Shown: positions 46,256-57,086 of the stretch, piece by piece
Position numbering within the stretch: position 1 is the first letter of the stretch
Layout of the letters: each line of letters opens with the position of its first letter
DNA from: Rhodocyclaceae bacterium
GTDB taxonomy: Bacteria > Pseudomonadota > Gammaproteobacteria > Burkholderiales > Rhodocyclaceae
Direction: 5' to 3'
Assembly: GCA_006218025.1 (NCBI GenBank)
Contig: VBWA01000001.1
Location: 235,092-299,091, forward strand
DNA length: 64,000 nucleotides
The notes under the pieces: generated by a model
What the model was told of the DNA's origin: nothing
The model's database searches: none
Seen by the model: the letters and a program-made list of their open reading frames with translations, nothing else
Translations under genes and position numbers: made by a program

Positions 46256-48805
46256 TCAGGCCTTGACCACCTTGGCGGCGCACTTCTTGAAGTCCGTTTC
46301 TTTCGAAATCGGACAAGTGGCATCCAGGGTGAGCTTGTTGACCAGGCGGTGCTCGTCGAAGAAAGGAATGAAGATCAAACCTTCCGGCGGCTTGTTGCGG
46401 CCCTTGGTGTCGACCCGCAGTTCGATGTCGCCGCGCCGCGTGGATACCTTGACCACGTCGTTGCGCTTGAGCCCCCGCTTCTCGGCATCCTTCGGATGCA
46501 TCCACACCACCGCATCGGGGAAGGCCTTGTAAAGCTCGGGCGCGCGACGCGTCATCGAGCCGGTATGCCAGTGCTCCAGCACACGCCCGGTGCACAGCCA
46601 CAGGTCGAATTCCTTGTCCGGCGATTCCGCCGCAGGCTGGTAGGGCAGCGCGAAAATCTTGGCCTTGCCGTCGGGATAACCGTAGAACTTCACCCCCTCG
46701 CCCTTCTTCACGTACGGGTCGTAACCCTCGCGGAAGCGCCACAGGGTTTCCTTGCCATCCACCACCGGCCAGCGCAAGCCGCGCACCTTGTGATAGGTGT
46801 CGAAGTCCGCCAGATCGTGGGCGTGGCCGCGGCCGAATCCGGCGTATTCCTCGAACAGGCCCTTCTGCACATAAAAGCCGAATGCCTCGGACTCGTCGTT
46901 GGTGTAACCGGCCCACGCGTGGGCATTGACCTTCGCCAGTTCTTCCTTGGGAAACTTGTTGACCTGCCCATTGGCATACAGCACGTCGTACAGGGTCTTG
47001 CCCTTGAGTTCGGGCGCCTTGGCCAGCAGATCGGCCGGCCATACGTCCTCGACCTTGAAGCGCTTGGAGAATTCCATGTACTGCCAGAGGTCGGAACGGG
47101 ACTCGCCCGGCGCCTTGACCTGCTGACGCCACATCTGGCCGCGCCGCTCGGCATTGCCGAACATGCCTTCCTTTTCCATCCACATCGCGCAGGGCAGGAT
47201 CAGGTCGGCCGACATCGCCGAGACCGTCGGATAGACGTCTGAAACGACGACGAAGGCCTTCGGGTTGCGCCAACCGGGATAGATTTCGCCGTTGATGTTC
47301 GGCCCGGCCTGCATGTTGTTGGTGGTCGAGGTCCAGTAGAAGCCGATCTTGCCGTCCTTCAGCATGCGCGACTGGAGCACGGCATGGTAGCCGGGCGTCG
47401 GCGGAATCGTTCCGGCCGGCAGCTTCCACGCCTTCTCGGCGAACTCGCGGTGCTTCGGATTCATCACCACCAGGTCAGCGGGCAGGCGATGGGCAAAGGT
47501 GCCGACCTCGCGCGCCGTGCCGCAGGCGGAAGGCTGGCCGGTCAGCGAGAAGGGGCTGTTGCCCGGCTCGGAGATCTTGCCGACCAGCAGGTGCACGTTG
47601 TAGATCATGTTATTGACCCAGGTGCCGCGCGTGTGCTGGTTGAAGCCCATGGTCCAGTAGGAAGTGACCTTCACCTTCGGATCGGCATAGGCCTTGGCCA
47701 GGGCTTCGAGCTTGTCCTTGGGCACGCCGGAAATCTCGTGCGCCTTGTCGAGGGTGTATTCGGAAACGAACTTGGCGAACTCATCGAAAGTGATCGGCGC
47801 GTGCTTGTTCGGATCGCCCTTGGGCTTGCCGTCGGCGCCGGGGTAGCCGTTGTTGTTCGCCACCTGCTCCAGCGGATGGTTGGGCCGCAGGCCGTAGCCG
47901 ATGTCGGTGACGCCCTTGAAGAAACCGACGTTCTTCTTGACGAAGTCCTGATTGACGGCCTTGTTCTGAATGATGTAATTGCAGATGTAATTGAGGATCG
48001 CCAGATCGGACTGCGGCTTGAAGATCAGTTCGTTGTCGGCCAGCTCGCAGGAGCGATGGGTGAAGGTCGACAGCACATGAATCCTCACGTGATTCGCCGT
48101 GAGGCGGCGGTTGGTGATGCGCGACCAGAGAATCGGGTGCATTTCGGCCATGTTCGAACCCCACAGCGCGAACACGTCGGCGTGTTCGGCGTCGTCGTAG
48201 CAACCCATCGGCTCGTCAATGCCGAAAGTGCGCATGAAGCCGGCCACGGCCGAGGCCATGCAATGCCGCGCATTCGGGTCGATGCTGTTGGAGCGGAAGC
48301 CGGCCTTCATCAGTTTGGCGGCGGCATAGCCTTCCCACACGGTCCACTGGCCGGAACCGAACATCGCGACGCCGTAGGGACCCTGTGTGGGTTCCTTCAG
48401 CGTGGCCTTGACCTTCTCGGCCATGATGTCGAAGGCGGCGTCCCAGGAGATCGGGGCGAATTCGCCGTTCTTGTCGAATTTGCCGTCCTTCATGCGCAGC
48501 AGCGGCCTGGTGAGGCGATCCTTGCCGTACATGATCTTCGACAGGAAGTAGCCCTTGACACAGTTGAGGCCCTTGTTCACCGGGGCATCCGGATCGCCCT
48601 GGGTAGCCACCACGCGACCATCCTTGACCCCGACCAGCACGCCGCAGCCGGTGCCGCAGTAGCGACAGACGCCCTTGTCCCAGCGCACGCCGTCCTGGCT
48701 TTGCGGGGCCGCCGCCAGCGCCACGCCGGGAATGCTCATGCCAGCCGTGGTTGCCGCTGCGGCGATGGCGTTGGTCTTGATGAATTCACGTCGCGTCAAT
48801 TTCAT
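46256..48805 (-). CDS. napA: Periplasmic nitrate reductase catalytic subunit NapA
   Basis: An 849-residue molybdoenzyme. Twin-arginine signal [12 protein letters not shown]; cluster motif [17 protein letters not shown] with a later NCVKG; the Mo-ligand region [19 protein letters not shown] holds the Cys; the end has the dinucleotide domain ([20 protein letters not shown]). It reduces nitrate to nitrite in the periplasm. CAAGGAGATCTGAA precedes the ATG, 1 nt after napD. Confidence 0.97.
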   Translation of the reverse strand: MKLTRREFIKTNAIAAAATTAGMSIPGVALAAAPQSQDGVRWDKGVCRYCGTGCGVLVGVKDGRVVATQGDPDAPVNKGLNCVKGYFLSKIMYGKDRLTRPLLRMKDGKFDKNGEFAPISWDAAFDIMAEKVKATLKEPTQGPYGVAMFGSGQWTVWEGYAAAKLMKAGFRSNSIDPNARHCMASAVAGFMRTFGIDEPMGCYDDAEHADVFALWGSNMAEMHPILWSRITNRRLTANHVRIHVLSTFTHRSCELADNELIFKPQSDLAILNYICNYIIQNKAVNQDFVKKNVGFFKGVTDIGYGLRPNHPLEQVANNNGYPGADGKPKGDPNKHAPITFDEFAKFVSEYTLDKAHEISGVPKDKLEALAKAYADPKVKVTSYWTMGFNQHTRGTWVNNMIYNVHLLVGKISEPGNSPFSLTGQPSACGTAREVGTFAHRLPADLVVMNPKHREFAEKAWKLPAGTIPPTPGYHAVLQSRMLKDGKIGFYWTSTTNNMQAGPNINGEIYPGWRNPKAFVVVSDVYPTVSAMSADLILPCAMWMEKEGMFGNAERRGQMWRQQVKAPGESRSDLWQYMEFSKRFKVEDVWPADLLAKAPELKGKTLYDVLYANGQVNKFPKEELAKVNAHAWAGYTNDESEAFGFYVQKGLFEEYAGFGRGHAHDLADFDTYHKVRGLRWPVVDGKETLWRFREGYDPYVKKGEGVKFYGYPDGKAKIFALPYQPAAESPDKEFDLWLCTGRVLEHWHTGSMTRRAPELYKAFPDAVVWMHPKDAEKRGLKRNDVVKVSTRRGDIELRVDTKGRNKPPEGLIFIPFFDEHRLVNKLTLDATCPISKETDFKKCAAKVVKA

Positions 48806-48806
48806 T

Positions 48807-49055
48807 TCAGATCTCCTTGTCTGGCTCAGATTCGGTTTGGTGATAGACCATGGCCGTCGACATGACACCGTCAAGCTGGCCGATGCGTTCGTAGGTGGCG
48901 ACGTTGCTCCCGTCGTCGTCCGTTTCGATGGTGACAATCAATTTGCCATCGGGCGAGATCGCATGCACCTCGACGCCGGCCAAGGTGGCCAGCCCCGCCT
49001 GAACAACCGCCACGTCGCCCGGCAGGGCGTGGATGATCGCGCTTGATATGTTCAT
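48807..49055 (-). CDS. napD: NapD chaperone
   Basis: An 82-residue protein with the NapD pattern ([40 protein letters not shown]). It binds the NapA Tat signal and delays export. ATG chosen behind AGGAGCCACCCA. First gene of the operon. Confidence 0.93.
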   Translation of the reverse strand: MNISSAIIHALPGDVAVVQAGLATLAGVEVHAISPDGKLIVTIETDDDGSNVATYERIGQLDGVMSTAMVYHQTESEPDKEI

Positions 49056-49158
49056 TGGGTGGCTCCTGATGTTCGGTGCGGCTCGACGCTTCAATCACCA
49101 TGAAAAGATCATGGGATTGGGCACACGCAACATCCTAGGCCTGCGCCGGATGGCAGCC

Positions 49159-49172
49159 TTGATATTGGTCAA
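49159..49172. promoter_or_regulatory. FNR-type box before napDAGHB
   Basis: TTGATATTGGTCAA matches the FNR/Anr consensus TTGAT-N4-ATCAA with one mismatch. Its centre lies about 40 bp upstream of a possible start site, judged from TAGGAT at 49132-49137 (minus strand) as a -10, so it fits a class II activator site for anaerobic nap expression. The rest of 49056-49303 shows no gene; GGCGCCTAAGGCGCC at 49265 is a small palindrome. Confidence 0.75.
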
Positions 49173-49303
49173 GCGCCATGAAATCAACGGCGCGCCGCAA
49201 TCAGGGCGGCGCCGGGAGGAAGTCTGCGACCGGAGCGGGAAAGCCAGCGGCTTCGCTGCGGACGGCGCCTAAGGCGCCGCCGCTCGCGCTGCGACGGCCG
49301 GGG

Positions 49304-50581
49304 TCAGGGGGTGACCTGGTCGATCACTATGCGCAGGCCTTTTGCTCCAGGCTTCACCGCCGCGCTCTTGCCGGTGAGATCGCCCTTGCCCGGCGTTGCC
49401 TGGCCGGTTTTCGAGATGCGCACTTCGACGCGCACCTGCTCAGCAGACGAAATGTTGGCGGTGGGCATCACCGCCTGGCTGTCATCGAGCACGAAGTCCA
49501 GCGGCAGATCGGCCGCGCGCGCGCGCAGGGCCGCGAGCGGCATGCGGGGACCGTCAACGGCACGGGCAAAGATGAAAACGACGTCATCGGGATTGGCCTT
49601 CGCTTTCAATGCAGGCGAAAGCTCAACCCTGCCGCTGACCGACTTTCCTGTTGCTTTCGCCGCGGCTTTGTCCTTGCTCCCTGCAGCGCGATGCGCCTCA
49701 TCCTGGGGGGCGACAGCTCCCGCCGGCACATCTCTTCGTGGAGCGCCCGGCTTCGCGCCGCCGCTGCGCTCGAGCGCCTTGGCGATATTGGCCTCGACCA
49801 TCTGCGCATCTTCGCTGCCCGGTTCGAGCTGCGGCAGCAGCCGCTGCCAAAGCGCCGCGGCCTCAGCGTAGCGCCCGCCGGCAACGGCATTGCCGCCACC
49901 CAGAAACAGGGCAAGCATGTTGTTGGGTTCGAGACGCAATGCCTGCTGGATCAACTGGCGCGAACGATCGTCGAATCCGTTGTTCTTCTGCACCAGCATT
50001 TCCGCAAGCTCGGCGAGAAGTTCGGCATTTTTGTTCAGGTCAGGGCCGATGCGGGTGAAAGCGCGTTCGGCATCATCCCAGCGGCCCAGCGATTTGTAGG
50101 AGCGCGCCAGCATGGCCCATCCCTCGGGGTTGTCGGGGTTCTGCTCCATCTTTGCCGCCAGCTTGGCGGTGAGTTGCTCCAGATCGGCCGTGGCACGCTG
50201 CGTCTGCACCTCGCCGGGGAGCACCGCCGCGGGGCTGCCCAGCAGCGCATACAGTCCAATGGCAATCAGCGGCAGCAGGATGGCGATCGTGATGGCGCTG
50301 CGGCGGCCGAAACCGTCGGCCGCGGCGACTTCGACGGCAGCCGTGTCGTCGATGAGTTGCCGCTGCAATTCTTCCCGCGCCTCGGCGAGGTCGGCAGCAG
50401 ACAAGGTGCCGCTACTGCGGTCCCGCTCAAGTTCGGCCAGGCGGTCGCGATGGATGGCGGCATTGAGCGCCGGCAAGGAGTCGGCGCTGACGGTACGGCG
50501 GGAGGCACGCCACCATGGGCGCAACAAAAGCGCCAAAGCGACGACGACCAGCGCCGCCACTGCGAAATAAAAGGAGATCAT
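49304..50581 (-). CDS. ccmI: Cytochrome c maturation protein CcmI (CycH)
   Basis: A 425-residue protein: N-terminal span, a coiled region (NAAIHRDRLAELERDRSSGT), a second span, tetratricopeptide repeats (NPEGWAMLARSYKSLGRWDD and AEAAALWQRLLPQLEPGSE) and a periplasmic C-terminal domain. It presents apocytochrome to the haem lyase. A repeat copy at 50480 encodes RRTVSADS between the first span and the coiled region. Confidence 0.92.
   Translation of the reverse strand: MISFYFAVAALVVVALALLLRPWWRASRRTVSADSLPALNAAIHRDRLAELERDRSSGTLSAADLAEAREELQRQLIDDTAAVEVAAADGFGRRSAITIAILLPLIAIGLYALLGSPAAVLPGEVQTQRATADLEQLTAKLAAKMEQNPDNPEGWAMLARSYKSLGRWDDAERAFTRIGPDLNKNAELLAELAEMLVQKNNGFDDRSRQLIQQALRLEPNNMLALFLGGGNAVAGGRYAEAAALWQRLLPQLEPGSEDAQMVEANIAKALERSGGAKPGAPRRDVPAGAVAPQDEAHRAAGSKDKAAAKATGKSVSGRVELSPALKAKANPDDVVFIFARAVDGPRMPLAALRARAADLPLDFVLDDSQAVMPTANISSAEQVRVEVRISKTGQATPGKGDLTGKSAAVKPGAKGLRIVIDQVTP
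50480..50500 (+). repeat. Short-form (A) repeat inside ccmI
   Basis: GTCGGCGCTGACGGTACGGC followed by G; in frame as RRTVSADS. Confidence 0.85.
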
Positions 50582-51042
50582 GAGTTGGATTGGTCCAGCA
50601 AGGCCGCAGCGCGGCGACGTTCTTCTTCGGAAAGTTCCGGTGCGGCGTCTTCTTTGGCGCGCCGCCGCAGAAAGGCGATCAGCGCGGCAATGCCCCCCGC
50701 CAGCAGCACGAAGGGCCCTCCCCAGAGCAACCAGGTGGTCGGCTTCACCGGCGGCCGATAGCGCACGAAATCGCCATAGCGGGCGACCATGAAGTCGAGG
50801 ATTTCCTTGTCCGTCTTGCCTTCGCCGATCATCTTGCGAATCTCGCGGCGCAAATCCTGCGCCAGTTCGGCATGCGAACCGGACAGCGACTCGTTCTGGC
50901 AAACCAGGCAGCGCAGTTCTTCGCTGATCGCCACCATGCGCTTTTCAATCTCGACATCGGCCGCCATCGGCGCCGCTTCCTTCGCCATCGTTGCACCGCT
51001 GAACATCAGCACGCAGCAGATCAACAAAGTGTGCAGCTTCAT
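50578..51042 (-). CDS. ccmH: Cytochrome c maturation protein CcmH
   Basis: A 154-residue protein with signal peptide, the thiol motif EELRCLVCQNESLSGSHAEL (Cys pair LRCLVCQ) and a membrane span near 105-125. It reduces or holds apocytochrome cysteines. ATGA overlaps on both sides. Confidence 0.95.
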   Translation of the reverse strand: MKLHTLLICCVLMFSGATMAKEAAPMAADVEIEKRMVAISEELRCLVCQNESLSGSHAELAQDLRREIRKMIGEGKTDKEILDFMVARYGDFVRYRPPVKPTTWLLWGGPFVLLAGGIAALIAFLRRRAKEDAAPELSEEERRRAAALLDQSNS

Positions 51043-51563
51043 TTCGACAACTCCGCAACCAATGGCAGGATCTGCTTCTGCAACGATTCCGGCGTGATCG
51101 GGCCGGTATGCTTCATGCGTATCGTGCCAGCCTTGTCGATGACATAGGTTTCCGGCACGCCGTAGACGCCGTAGTCGATGCCGACACGGCCGTCGGCATC
51201 GACGGCGGAAAGCACGTAGGGATCGCCGAACTTTGCCAGCCAGTTCTTCGCATCGCCAGGCTGGTCCTTGTAGTTGAGGCCGACGACGGGCACCTTGCCC
51301 TCCTTGGCGAAGGACACCAGCAAGGGATGTTCCTGGCGGCAGGAGACGCACCAGGAGGCCCACACATTGAGCAGCCAGACCTTGCCCTTCAGGTCCGCCG
51401 GCGAAAAACTCTTGTCGGCTGCCGCCAGTTGCGGCAGCTTGAATGCAGGTGCCGGCTTGTCCTTCAGCGGTGACGGCACATCGCGCGGATTGAGGGTCAG
51501 GCCAATGGCGAGGAAGATCACCAGGACGAAGAACACTGCCAACGGAATCAGGAAGCGCTTCAT
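51039..51563 (-). CDS. ccmG: Thiol:disulfide interchange protein CcmG/DsbE
   Basis: A 174-residue membrane-anchored thioredoxin with WASWCVSCRQEHPLLVSFA and a late VYGVPETYVIDKAG cis-Pro loop. It keeps apocytochrome thiols reduced. Confidence 0.95.
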   Translation of the reverse strand: MKRFLIPLAVFFVLVIFLAIGLTLNPRDVPSPLKDKPAPAFKLPQLAAADKSFSPADLKGKVWLLNVWASWCVSCRQEHPLLVSFAKEGKVPVVGLNYKDQPGDAKNWLAKFGDPYVLSAVDADGRVGIDYGVYGVPETYVIDKAGTIRMKHTGPITPESLQKQILPLVAELSK

Positions 51564-53509
51564 GCCGGAAGCCCCCCCGGAATGCTGGCGCCGGCCCCGG
51601 CTCTATGGCGCAGGCGGTAACGACGATCGAGCATGGCAATGAAGCCGCCCAGGCCCATTAGCAGGCAGCCGCCCCAGATCCAGTCCACGAAGGGCTTGAA
51701 GTACACCCGCACACTCCACGCGCCCTTGTTGTCGAGCGGTTCGCCGAGCGAGACATAAACATCACGCGTGAAGCCGGCGTCGATCGCGGCCTCGGTCATG
51801 GGCATCTGCGACGAGAAATACTGGCGCTTCTCGGGATACATGGTCTTCAACACGCGGCCGTCCTTCGACAGCTCTACCGTTCCCACCGAAGCGCGATAGT
51901 TGGGGCCGGGAGCGCTTTTCACGCCGACCAGGCGGAAGCCATACCCGCCCACCTGCACGGTGTCACCCGGCTCCATGCGGACATCCTTCTCCTCCTGATA
52001 GCCGCCGACCATGGCCACGCCGATCACAAACACGGCGATGCCAAAATGCGCAACATGCATGCCCCAGAATGCTGCGGAAGGCTTTCCCGTCTTCATGCGG
52101 TCCATGATCTGAAAGACGCCGCTGGAGACAATCCAGACGGCCAGCAATGAACTCATCGCGGTCAGCGGCGTCCAGGCGCCCATCGCCAGCGGCAAGGCAA
52201 TACCGGCGATGACGGCCAGCACCATGCTCACCCGCAAGCGGCGCGCGATGGCCTTGAGGTCGGCGTGCTTCCAGTGCGCGAGGGGACCAATGGCCATCAG
52301 CACCAGCAGCGGCACCATCACCGGCACGAAGACCGAATTGAAATAGGGCGGCCCCACCGAGAGCTTGCCCATGCCGAGCGCATCGATCAGCAACGGATAG
52401 AGCGTGCCGAGCAGCACGCTGCCGGCGGCCACCACCAGCAGGACGTTGTTCATCAGGAGCATGGTTTCGCGCGAGACCAGGCCGAAACGGCCGCCGGCGC
52501 TGACCTTGGGCGCGCGCCAGGCAAACAGCGTTAGCGAACTGCCGATCACGATGGCCAGCAGGACCAGGATGAACACACCGCGCCGCGGGTCCGTGGCGAA
52601 GGCATGCACCGAGGTCAGCACGCCGGAGCGGACGAGGAAGGTGCCCAGCAGCGACAGCGAGAACGCCGCGATGGCCAGCAGGACGGTCCAGTTCTTGAAA
52701 GCGCCCCGCTTCTCGGTCACGGCCAGCGAATGGATCAGGGCCGTGCCCACCAGCCAGGGCATGAAGGATGCATTTTCGACCGGATCCCAGAACCACCAGC
52801 CGCCCCAGCCCAGCTCGTAATATGCCCACCAGCTGCCCAGCGCGATGCCGAGTGTGAGGAACACCCAGGCCGCCGTGGTCCACGGCCGCGACCAGCGCGC
52901 CCAAGCCGCATCCAGTCGACCGGAAATCAGCGCCGCGATGGCAAAGGCAAAGGCCACCGAGAAACCGACATAACCCATGTAAAGCATCGGCGGATGAAAA
53001 ACCAGGCCGGGATCCTGCAGTAACGGATTCAGATCGCGCCCTTCCGCGGCGGCCGGCAACAAGCGGTCGAAGGGATTGGAGGTAAACAGGATGAACGCCA
53101 GCAGGCCGATGCCGACCAATCCCAGCACTGCGAGCACGCGCGCGACCATGACTTCGGGTAGCTGGCGCGAGGCCAGTGACACGGCGGCACCCCAGCCGGC
53201 CAGCATCAGCACCCAGAGCAGCAGGGACCCCTCATGGCCACCCCAGACGGCCGAGAAACGATACAGGGTCGGCAACTGGCTATTGGAGTGACCGGCGACG
53301 TAGCTCACCGAGAAATCGTTGGTGAGAAAGCTCTGCGCCAGGCAACCGAAAGCGATGGCGATCAGCAGGAATTGCGTTTGCGCCGCCGGTCGCGCGAATG
53401 CGATCCATTGCGTTTGTCCCCGCTGTGCGCCGATCAGCGGCAGCACCCCCTGCGCAACGGAAACCACAAAGGCGAGGATAAGGGCGAAGTGTCCAAGTTC
53501 GGGGGTCAT
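51560..53509 (-). CDS. ccmF: Cytochrome c haem lyase subunit CcmF
   Basis: A 649-residue protein with about 15 spans, the WWD region [18 protein letters not shown] and [17 protein letters not shown]. It attaches haem to apocytochromes with CcmH. Confidence 0.97.
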   Translation of the reverse strand: MTPELGHFALILAFVVSVAQGVLPLIGAQRGQTQWIAFARPAAQTQFLLIAIAFGCLAQSFLTNDFSVSYVAGHSNSQLPTLYRFSAVWGGHEGSLLLWVLMLAGWGAAVSLASRQLPEVMVARVLAVLGLVGIGLLAFILFTSNPFDRLLPAAAEGRDLNPLLQDPGLVFHPPMLYMGYVGFSVAFAFAIAALISGRLDAAWARWSRPWTTAAWVFLTLGIALGSWWAYYELGWGGWWFWDPVENASFMPWLVGTALIHSLAVTEKRGAFKNWTVLLAIAAFSLSLLGTFLVRSGVLTSVHAFATDPRRGVFILVLLAIVIGSSLTLFAWRAPKVSAGGRFGLVSRETMLLMNNVLLVVAAGSVLLGTLYPLLIDALGMGKLSVGPPYFNSVFVPVMVPLLVLMAIGPLAHWKHADLKAIARRLRVSMVLAVIAGIALPLAMGAWTPLTAMSSLLAVWIVSSGVFQIMDRMKTGKPSAAFWGMHVAHFGIAVFVIGVAMVGGYQEEKDVRMEPGDTVQVGGYGFRLVGVKSAPGPNYRASVGTVELSKDGRVLKTMYPEKRQYFSSQMPMTEAAIDAGFTRDVYVSLGEPLDNKGAWSVRVYFKPFVDWIWGGCLLMGLGGFIAMLDRRYRLRHRAGAGASIPGGLPA

Positions 53510-53931
53510 GGTTTTTTCTGTGCCTGGTCGATGGCGTGCTTGGCTTCGGGGGGCATGTAGTTCTCGTCGTGCTTGGCCAGCACTTCGGTGGCGACAAAGA
53601 CACCGTCGCCGCCCAACCTGCCCTGCACCACGGCACCCTTGCCGTCGCGGAACAGGTCGGGAAGGATGCCGGTGTAGGCGACCGGAATTTCCTTGACCGT
53701 GTCGGTCATGATGAAGCGCACCGTCATGTCCTGCCGCTTCACCGACCCCTCCTTGACCAGCCCGCCGATACGGAAAGCCTTCCCTTGCGGCGATTTGCCG
53801 GCGGCGACTTCAGAAGGGGTAACGTACAGTGCGATGTTGCTGTCGAGGGCGTTCAGCGTCAGCATCGCGGCAATGGCCAGCGAGGCCAGTCCGCCCGCAA
53901 TCAGGGCGATGCGTTTCTGTCTGGGTTTCAT
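53506..53931 (-). CDS. ccmE: Haem chaperone CcmE
   Basis: A 141-residue membrane-anchored beta-barrel protein. The covalent haem His is in [13 protein letters not shown]. It carries haem from CcmC to CcmF. Confidence 0.95.
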   Translation of the reverse strand: MKPRQKRIALIAGGLASLAIAAMLTLNALDSNIALYVTPSEVAAGKSPQGKAFRIGGLVKEGSVKRQDMTVRFIMTDTVKEIPVAYTGILPDLFRDGKGAVVQGRLGGDGVFVATEVLAKHDENYMPPEAKHAIDQAQKKP

Positions 53932-54122
53932 TGAGATCGTTGTTGGAGTTCGAGTTCGTCGGCGAGCCGTTCGCGGATCAGGCTCTTGCGAACCTCGCTA
54001 AGACGCCGCTTGGCGAGAAAAGGTTCCGCGATCATGAGCACCGCGCAGGCACCGAAGCTGCCCCAGACATACAAGGCATAGCCTCCCATGGCGAAAAACT
54101 CGCCGACGCTATTCCAGTGCAT
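53928..54122 (-). CDS. ccmD: CcmD
   Basis: A 64-residue single-span protein ([20 protein letters not shown]) with a charged C-terminal helix. It stabilises the CcmABC-CcmE complex. It overlaps ccmC by 14 nt. Confidence 0.9.
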   Translation of the reverse strand: MHWNSVGEFFAMGGYALYVWGSFGACAVLMIAEPFLAKRRLSEVRKSLIRERLADELELQQRSQ

Positions 54123-54849
54123 GCTTCACCCATTCCGTGTGTCGCTCGCGCTCGAGGATGATGGCACGTACCCGGGTCAGCGCCACCGCGATGGAATACA
54201 TCCAGAAGCAGAGCGCCATCAACAGCATGCCCCAGAGCATGGTCTGTGCCATCGAGGGCGCCTTGGTGAGATTGATCGTGGAGCCCTGATGCAGCGTATT
54301 CCACCACTTCACCGAGAAATAGATGATCGGAATATTCACCACCCCGACCAGCGCCAGGATCGCCCCGGCCTTGTCGGCGCGACGCGGGTCGTCAATGGCT
54401 GCCTGCAGCGCCATGAAGCCGAGATAGAGAAAGAACAGGATCAGCTCCGATGTAAGCCGCGCGTCCCAAACCCACCACGCGCCCCACATCGGCTTGCCCC
54501 AGAGGGCGCCGGTCCATAATGACAACAGTGCCATCAAGGCTCCGGTCGGCGCTATCGCCTGCGCCATCATGCCCGACACCCGCGTGTTGAGCGCCAGTCC
54601 GAGACCGGCCCAGAAGGCCATTATCAGATAGAGGAACATCGACATCCAGGAGGCCGGGACGTGCACGAAGATGATCCGATAGCCTTCCCCTTGTTGCGCA
54701 TCCGTCGGCGCAACGAAGAAGGAAATCCACAGCCCGGCAATGCCGAAGGCAATGGCGGAAGCCCAGAACCACGGGATCATGCGCCCGGCCAGCGGATAGA
54801 AGCTCTGCGGGCTGGCGAACCTGAACCACTGAATAATCGACTGTCTCAC
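54109..54849 (-). CDS. ccmC: Haem exporter/handling protein CcmC
   Basis: A 246-residue protein with six spans and the WWD motif WGAWWVWDARLTSELILFF. GTG start overlaps ccmB stop (GTGA). It loads haem onto CcmE. Confidence 0.95.
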   Translation of the reverse strand: MRQSIIQWFRFASPQSFYPLAGRMIPWFWASAIAFGIAGLWISFFVAPTDAQQGEGYRIIFVHVPASWMSMFLYLIMAFWAGLGLALNTRVSGMMAQAIAPTGALMALLSLWTGALWGKPMWGAWWVWDARLTSELILFFLYLGFMALQAAIDDPRRADKAGAILALVGVVNIPIIYFSVKWWNTLHQGSTINLTKAPSMAQTMLWGMLLMALCFWMYSIAVALTRVRAIILERERHTEWVKHALE

Positions 54850-55511
54850 TCCAATGCAATCCTCAAGGCCGCCGTGGTCGCCCACGGCGCAAAAAAAGCC
54901 GCCACCGCCAACATCGCTGCCAGCAAAGACAGATGACCACCTGCATCCAAACCCGCAATGTGGGCTTCCACCGCCCCCGCCCCGAAAATCAGTGCCGGGA
55001 TGTAGAGCGGCAATACCAGCAGCGCCAGCAACACGCCGCCACCGCGCACTCCGAGCGTCAGCGCCGCACCAATCGCGCCAATCAGGGACAGCAACGGAGT
55101 ACCCAGAAACAGCGCCAGCGTCAGGATGCCCAAGGTCGACGCATCGAGATCGAACTGCAAACCGAGTACCGGCGCCAGCAACACCAGCGGCAAACCGCAC
55201 AGCAACCAGTGTGCCAGTATTTTACCGGCAACCAGCAGTCCCAAGGGTGATGGCGACAAGGCCATCTGCTCCAGCGTGCCATCCACATGATCGGCAGCAA
55301 ACAGCCGCGGCAAGCCGAGCAAAGTCGCTAGCAACGCGGCAACCCAAAGGATGCCCGGGGCGATCTTCTTCAGCAGGACGGGCTCCGGCCCTATCCCCAA
55401 GGGAAACAGGCTGGTGACGATGACGAAAAAGAATACGGCCGTCAGCACCTCGCTCTTGCGGCGCAGGGCAAGAAGAAGGTCGCGGCGAACGGTGGCGAGA
55501 AAGGCGTTCAT
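54846..55511 (-). CDS. ccmB: ABC permease CcmB
   Basis: A 221-residue protein with six spans; LFAADHVDGTLEQMALSPSP is the conserved loop. It works with CcmA. Confidence 0.95.
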   Translation of the reverse strand: MNAFLATVRRDLLLALRRKSEVLTAVFFFVIVTSLFPLGIGPEPVLLKKIAPGILWVAALLATLLGLPRLFAADHVDGTLEQMALSPSPLGLLVAGKILAHWLLCGLPLVLLAPVLGLQFDLDASTLGILTLALFLGTPLLSLIGAIGAALTLGVRGGGVLLALLVLPLYIPALIFGAGAVEAHIAGLDAGGHLSLLAAMLAVAAFFAPWATTAALRIALE

Positions 55512-56107
55512 AGCATCAGGGTCTTGCCGCCGGGCACCGGCAGCGGCTGGTGGCTGGTCAGCACCGCCATGCCGCCCGCGGACAGATGCTCGGCAATCAA
55601 TTCTCCGAGCAGCTTTACGGCGGCGACATCGAGCGCGTTGAAGGCTTCGTCGAGTACCCACAACACCGCGGGGCGCGTCAGCAGTCGCGCCAGCAGGACG
55701 CGCCGCTTCTGTCCCGCCGAAAGCACGCGCACAGGCAGCTCCTCGCGGCCGCGCAGGCCGAGCCGGATTAGGGCGGTCATAGCCGCACGCTCATCGAGCT
55801 CGATGCCGTCAAGCGCGGCGGCGAGACGCAGATTCTCCAGCGGCGTCAGGTCTTCCTTGACTGCGGCATGGTGTCCGAGATAGATCAGGTCGCGGCGGAA
55901 TTCGATCGAGGGCGTCGGCTCATTGCGCCAGCGAATCTCACCGGCATCGGCCGGGGAGAGGCCGACCAGCAGCCGCATCAGGCTGGTCTTGCCGGCGCCG
56001 TTTTCGCCCTGCACATGCAGCCACTCGCCTGCGGCGAGCGAAAATCCGACGTCGGCAAACAGGCGGCGTTCACCGCGGGAACAGGCGAGGCCTGAAACAT
56101 CGAGCAT
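55508..56107 (-). CDS. ccmA: ABC ATPase CcmA
   Basis: A 199-residue ATPase with Walker A GENGAGKTSLMRLL, signature LSAGQKRRVLLAR and Walker B VLWVLDEAFNALD. First gene of the ccmABCDEFGHI operon. It drives release of holo-CcmE. Confidence 0.95.
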   Translation of the reverse strand: MLDVSGLACSRGERRLFADVGFSLAAGEWLHVQGENGAGKTSLMRLLVGLSPADAGEIRWRNEPTPSIEFRRDLIYLGHHAAVKEDLTPLENLRLAAALDGIELDERAAMTALIRLGLRGREELPVRVLSAGQKRRVLLARLLTRPAVLWVLDEAFNALDVAAVKLLGELIAEHLSAGGMAVLTSHQPLPVPGGKTLML

Positions 56108-56151
56108 GGGGCGATTGTGCCCGAAACAGGCCCGGTCTGGCTTGCGCCGGA

Positions 56152-57042
56152 TCAAGCGGTCCGTCGCGGCGGCAGCAATACGGACGCGATCGCCGCCAGA
56201 ACCAGGACCAACGCAGCGAAATCCTGCCAGCGCGGGACCTCCTTCAAGAAGATCATCCCGCTGAAGACGCCGACCACGGGAATGATCAGGGAGCCGAGCG
56301 AGGACACCGCGGCCGGCACCATGTGCACCAGCTTGTTCCATGCCCAGTAGCAGAACAGGAGGCCGATGAAGACGTTGTACCAGAAGCCGAACATGGGCCA
56401 GAAGCTGATCCGTCCCCATTCGACGCTTTCCAGCGCATGCCCGGCCAGCGCCATGGGTATCCCGCCCAGCAGGGCCTGCCAGGCCGTCAGCGCCGAAATG
56501 GACATGGGCAGCGGATCGGCTTTGTAGATCACCAATCCGGCAGCCCAGAAAATGGCGGCGATGATCATGAGTAGCACGCCAATCGGGGCGCTGCCCAGTT
56601 TCTCGAACTCGGCGCCAATCAGCAGCGCCATGCCGCTCATGCCCAATACCAGACCGATCAGCCGGCGTCGAGTCAGCGGCTCATTGAGAAACCAGACCGA
56701 CAACAGCGCACTCCAGAGCGGCATGGTGTAGCCGAGGATGGCCGCGCGCCCCGAGGGCAGCATGCTCACGCCATAAATCGCGAAGATGTTCCAGCCGACG
56801 ATGTTGCATGACGCCAGAGCGATCAGTTGCCGCCAGCGCCCCGCCGGCACCTTCAAGGACTGCCCGGAAAACCATGCAATGCCGAACAGACCGATGGAAG
56901 CCAGCACCATGCAGTCGCCACGAAACATCAAGCGCGGAATCTCGCTGATCACCACCTTCATGATCGGCCAATTGAAACCCCATCCAAGGGAAAGCAGGCC
57001 GAGGAGGACGAGCCCGGCGCGTGGAATGGGAGCGGAAGACAT
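56152..57042 (-). CDS. EamA/DMT-family transporter
   Basis: A 296-residue protein with ten spans in two EamA repeats (FNWPIMKVVISEIPRLMFRG; GFWYNVFIGLLFCYWAWNKL). Substrate unknown, perhaps a metabolite or amino acid. It ends 45 nt before ccmA in the same direction. Confidence 0.9.
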   Translation of the reverse strand: MSSAPIPRAGLVLLGLLSLGWGFNWPIMKVVISEIPRLMFRGDCMVLASIGLFGIAWFSGQSLKVPAGRWRQLIALASCNIVGWNIFAIYGVSMLPSGRAAILGYTMPLWSALLSVWFLNEPLTRRRLIGLVLGMSGMALLIGAEFEKLGSAPIGVLLMIIAAIFWAAGLVIYKADPLPMSISALTAWQALLGGIPMALAGHALESVEWGRISFWPMFGFWYNVFIGLLFCYWAWNKLVHMVPAAVSSLGSLIIPVVGVFSGMIFLKEVPRWQDFAALVLVLAAIASVLLPPRRTA

Positions 57043-57086
57043 GGGGCGCGAGTGTCGCACGGCAGTGCGGGCTTTACAATCCGCCC

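Noticed and set aside
49033..49272. A 79-codon plus-strand frame upstream of napD
   Set aside because: It starts inside napD in antisense, has no ribosome site and covers the nap promoter.
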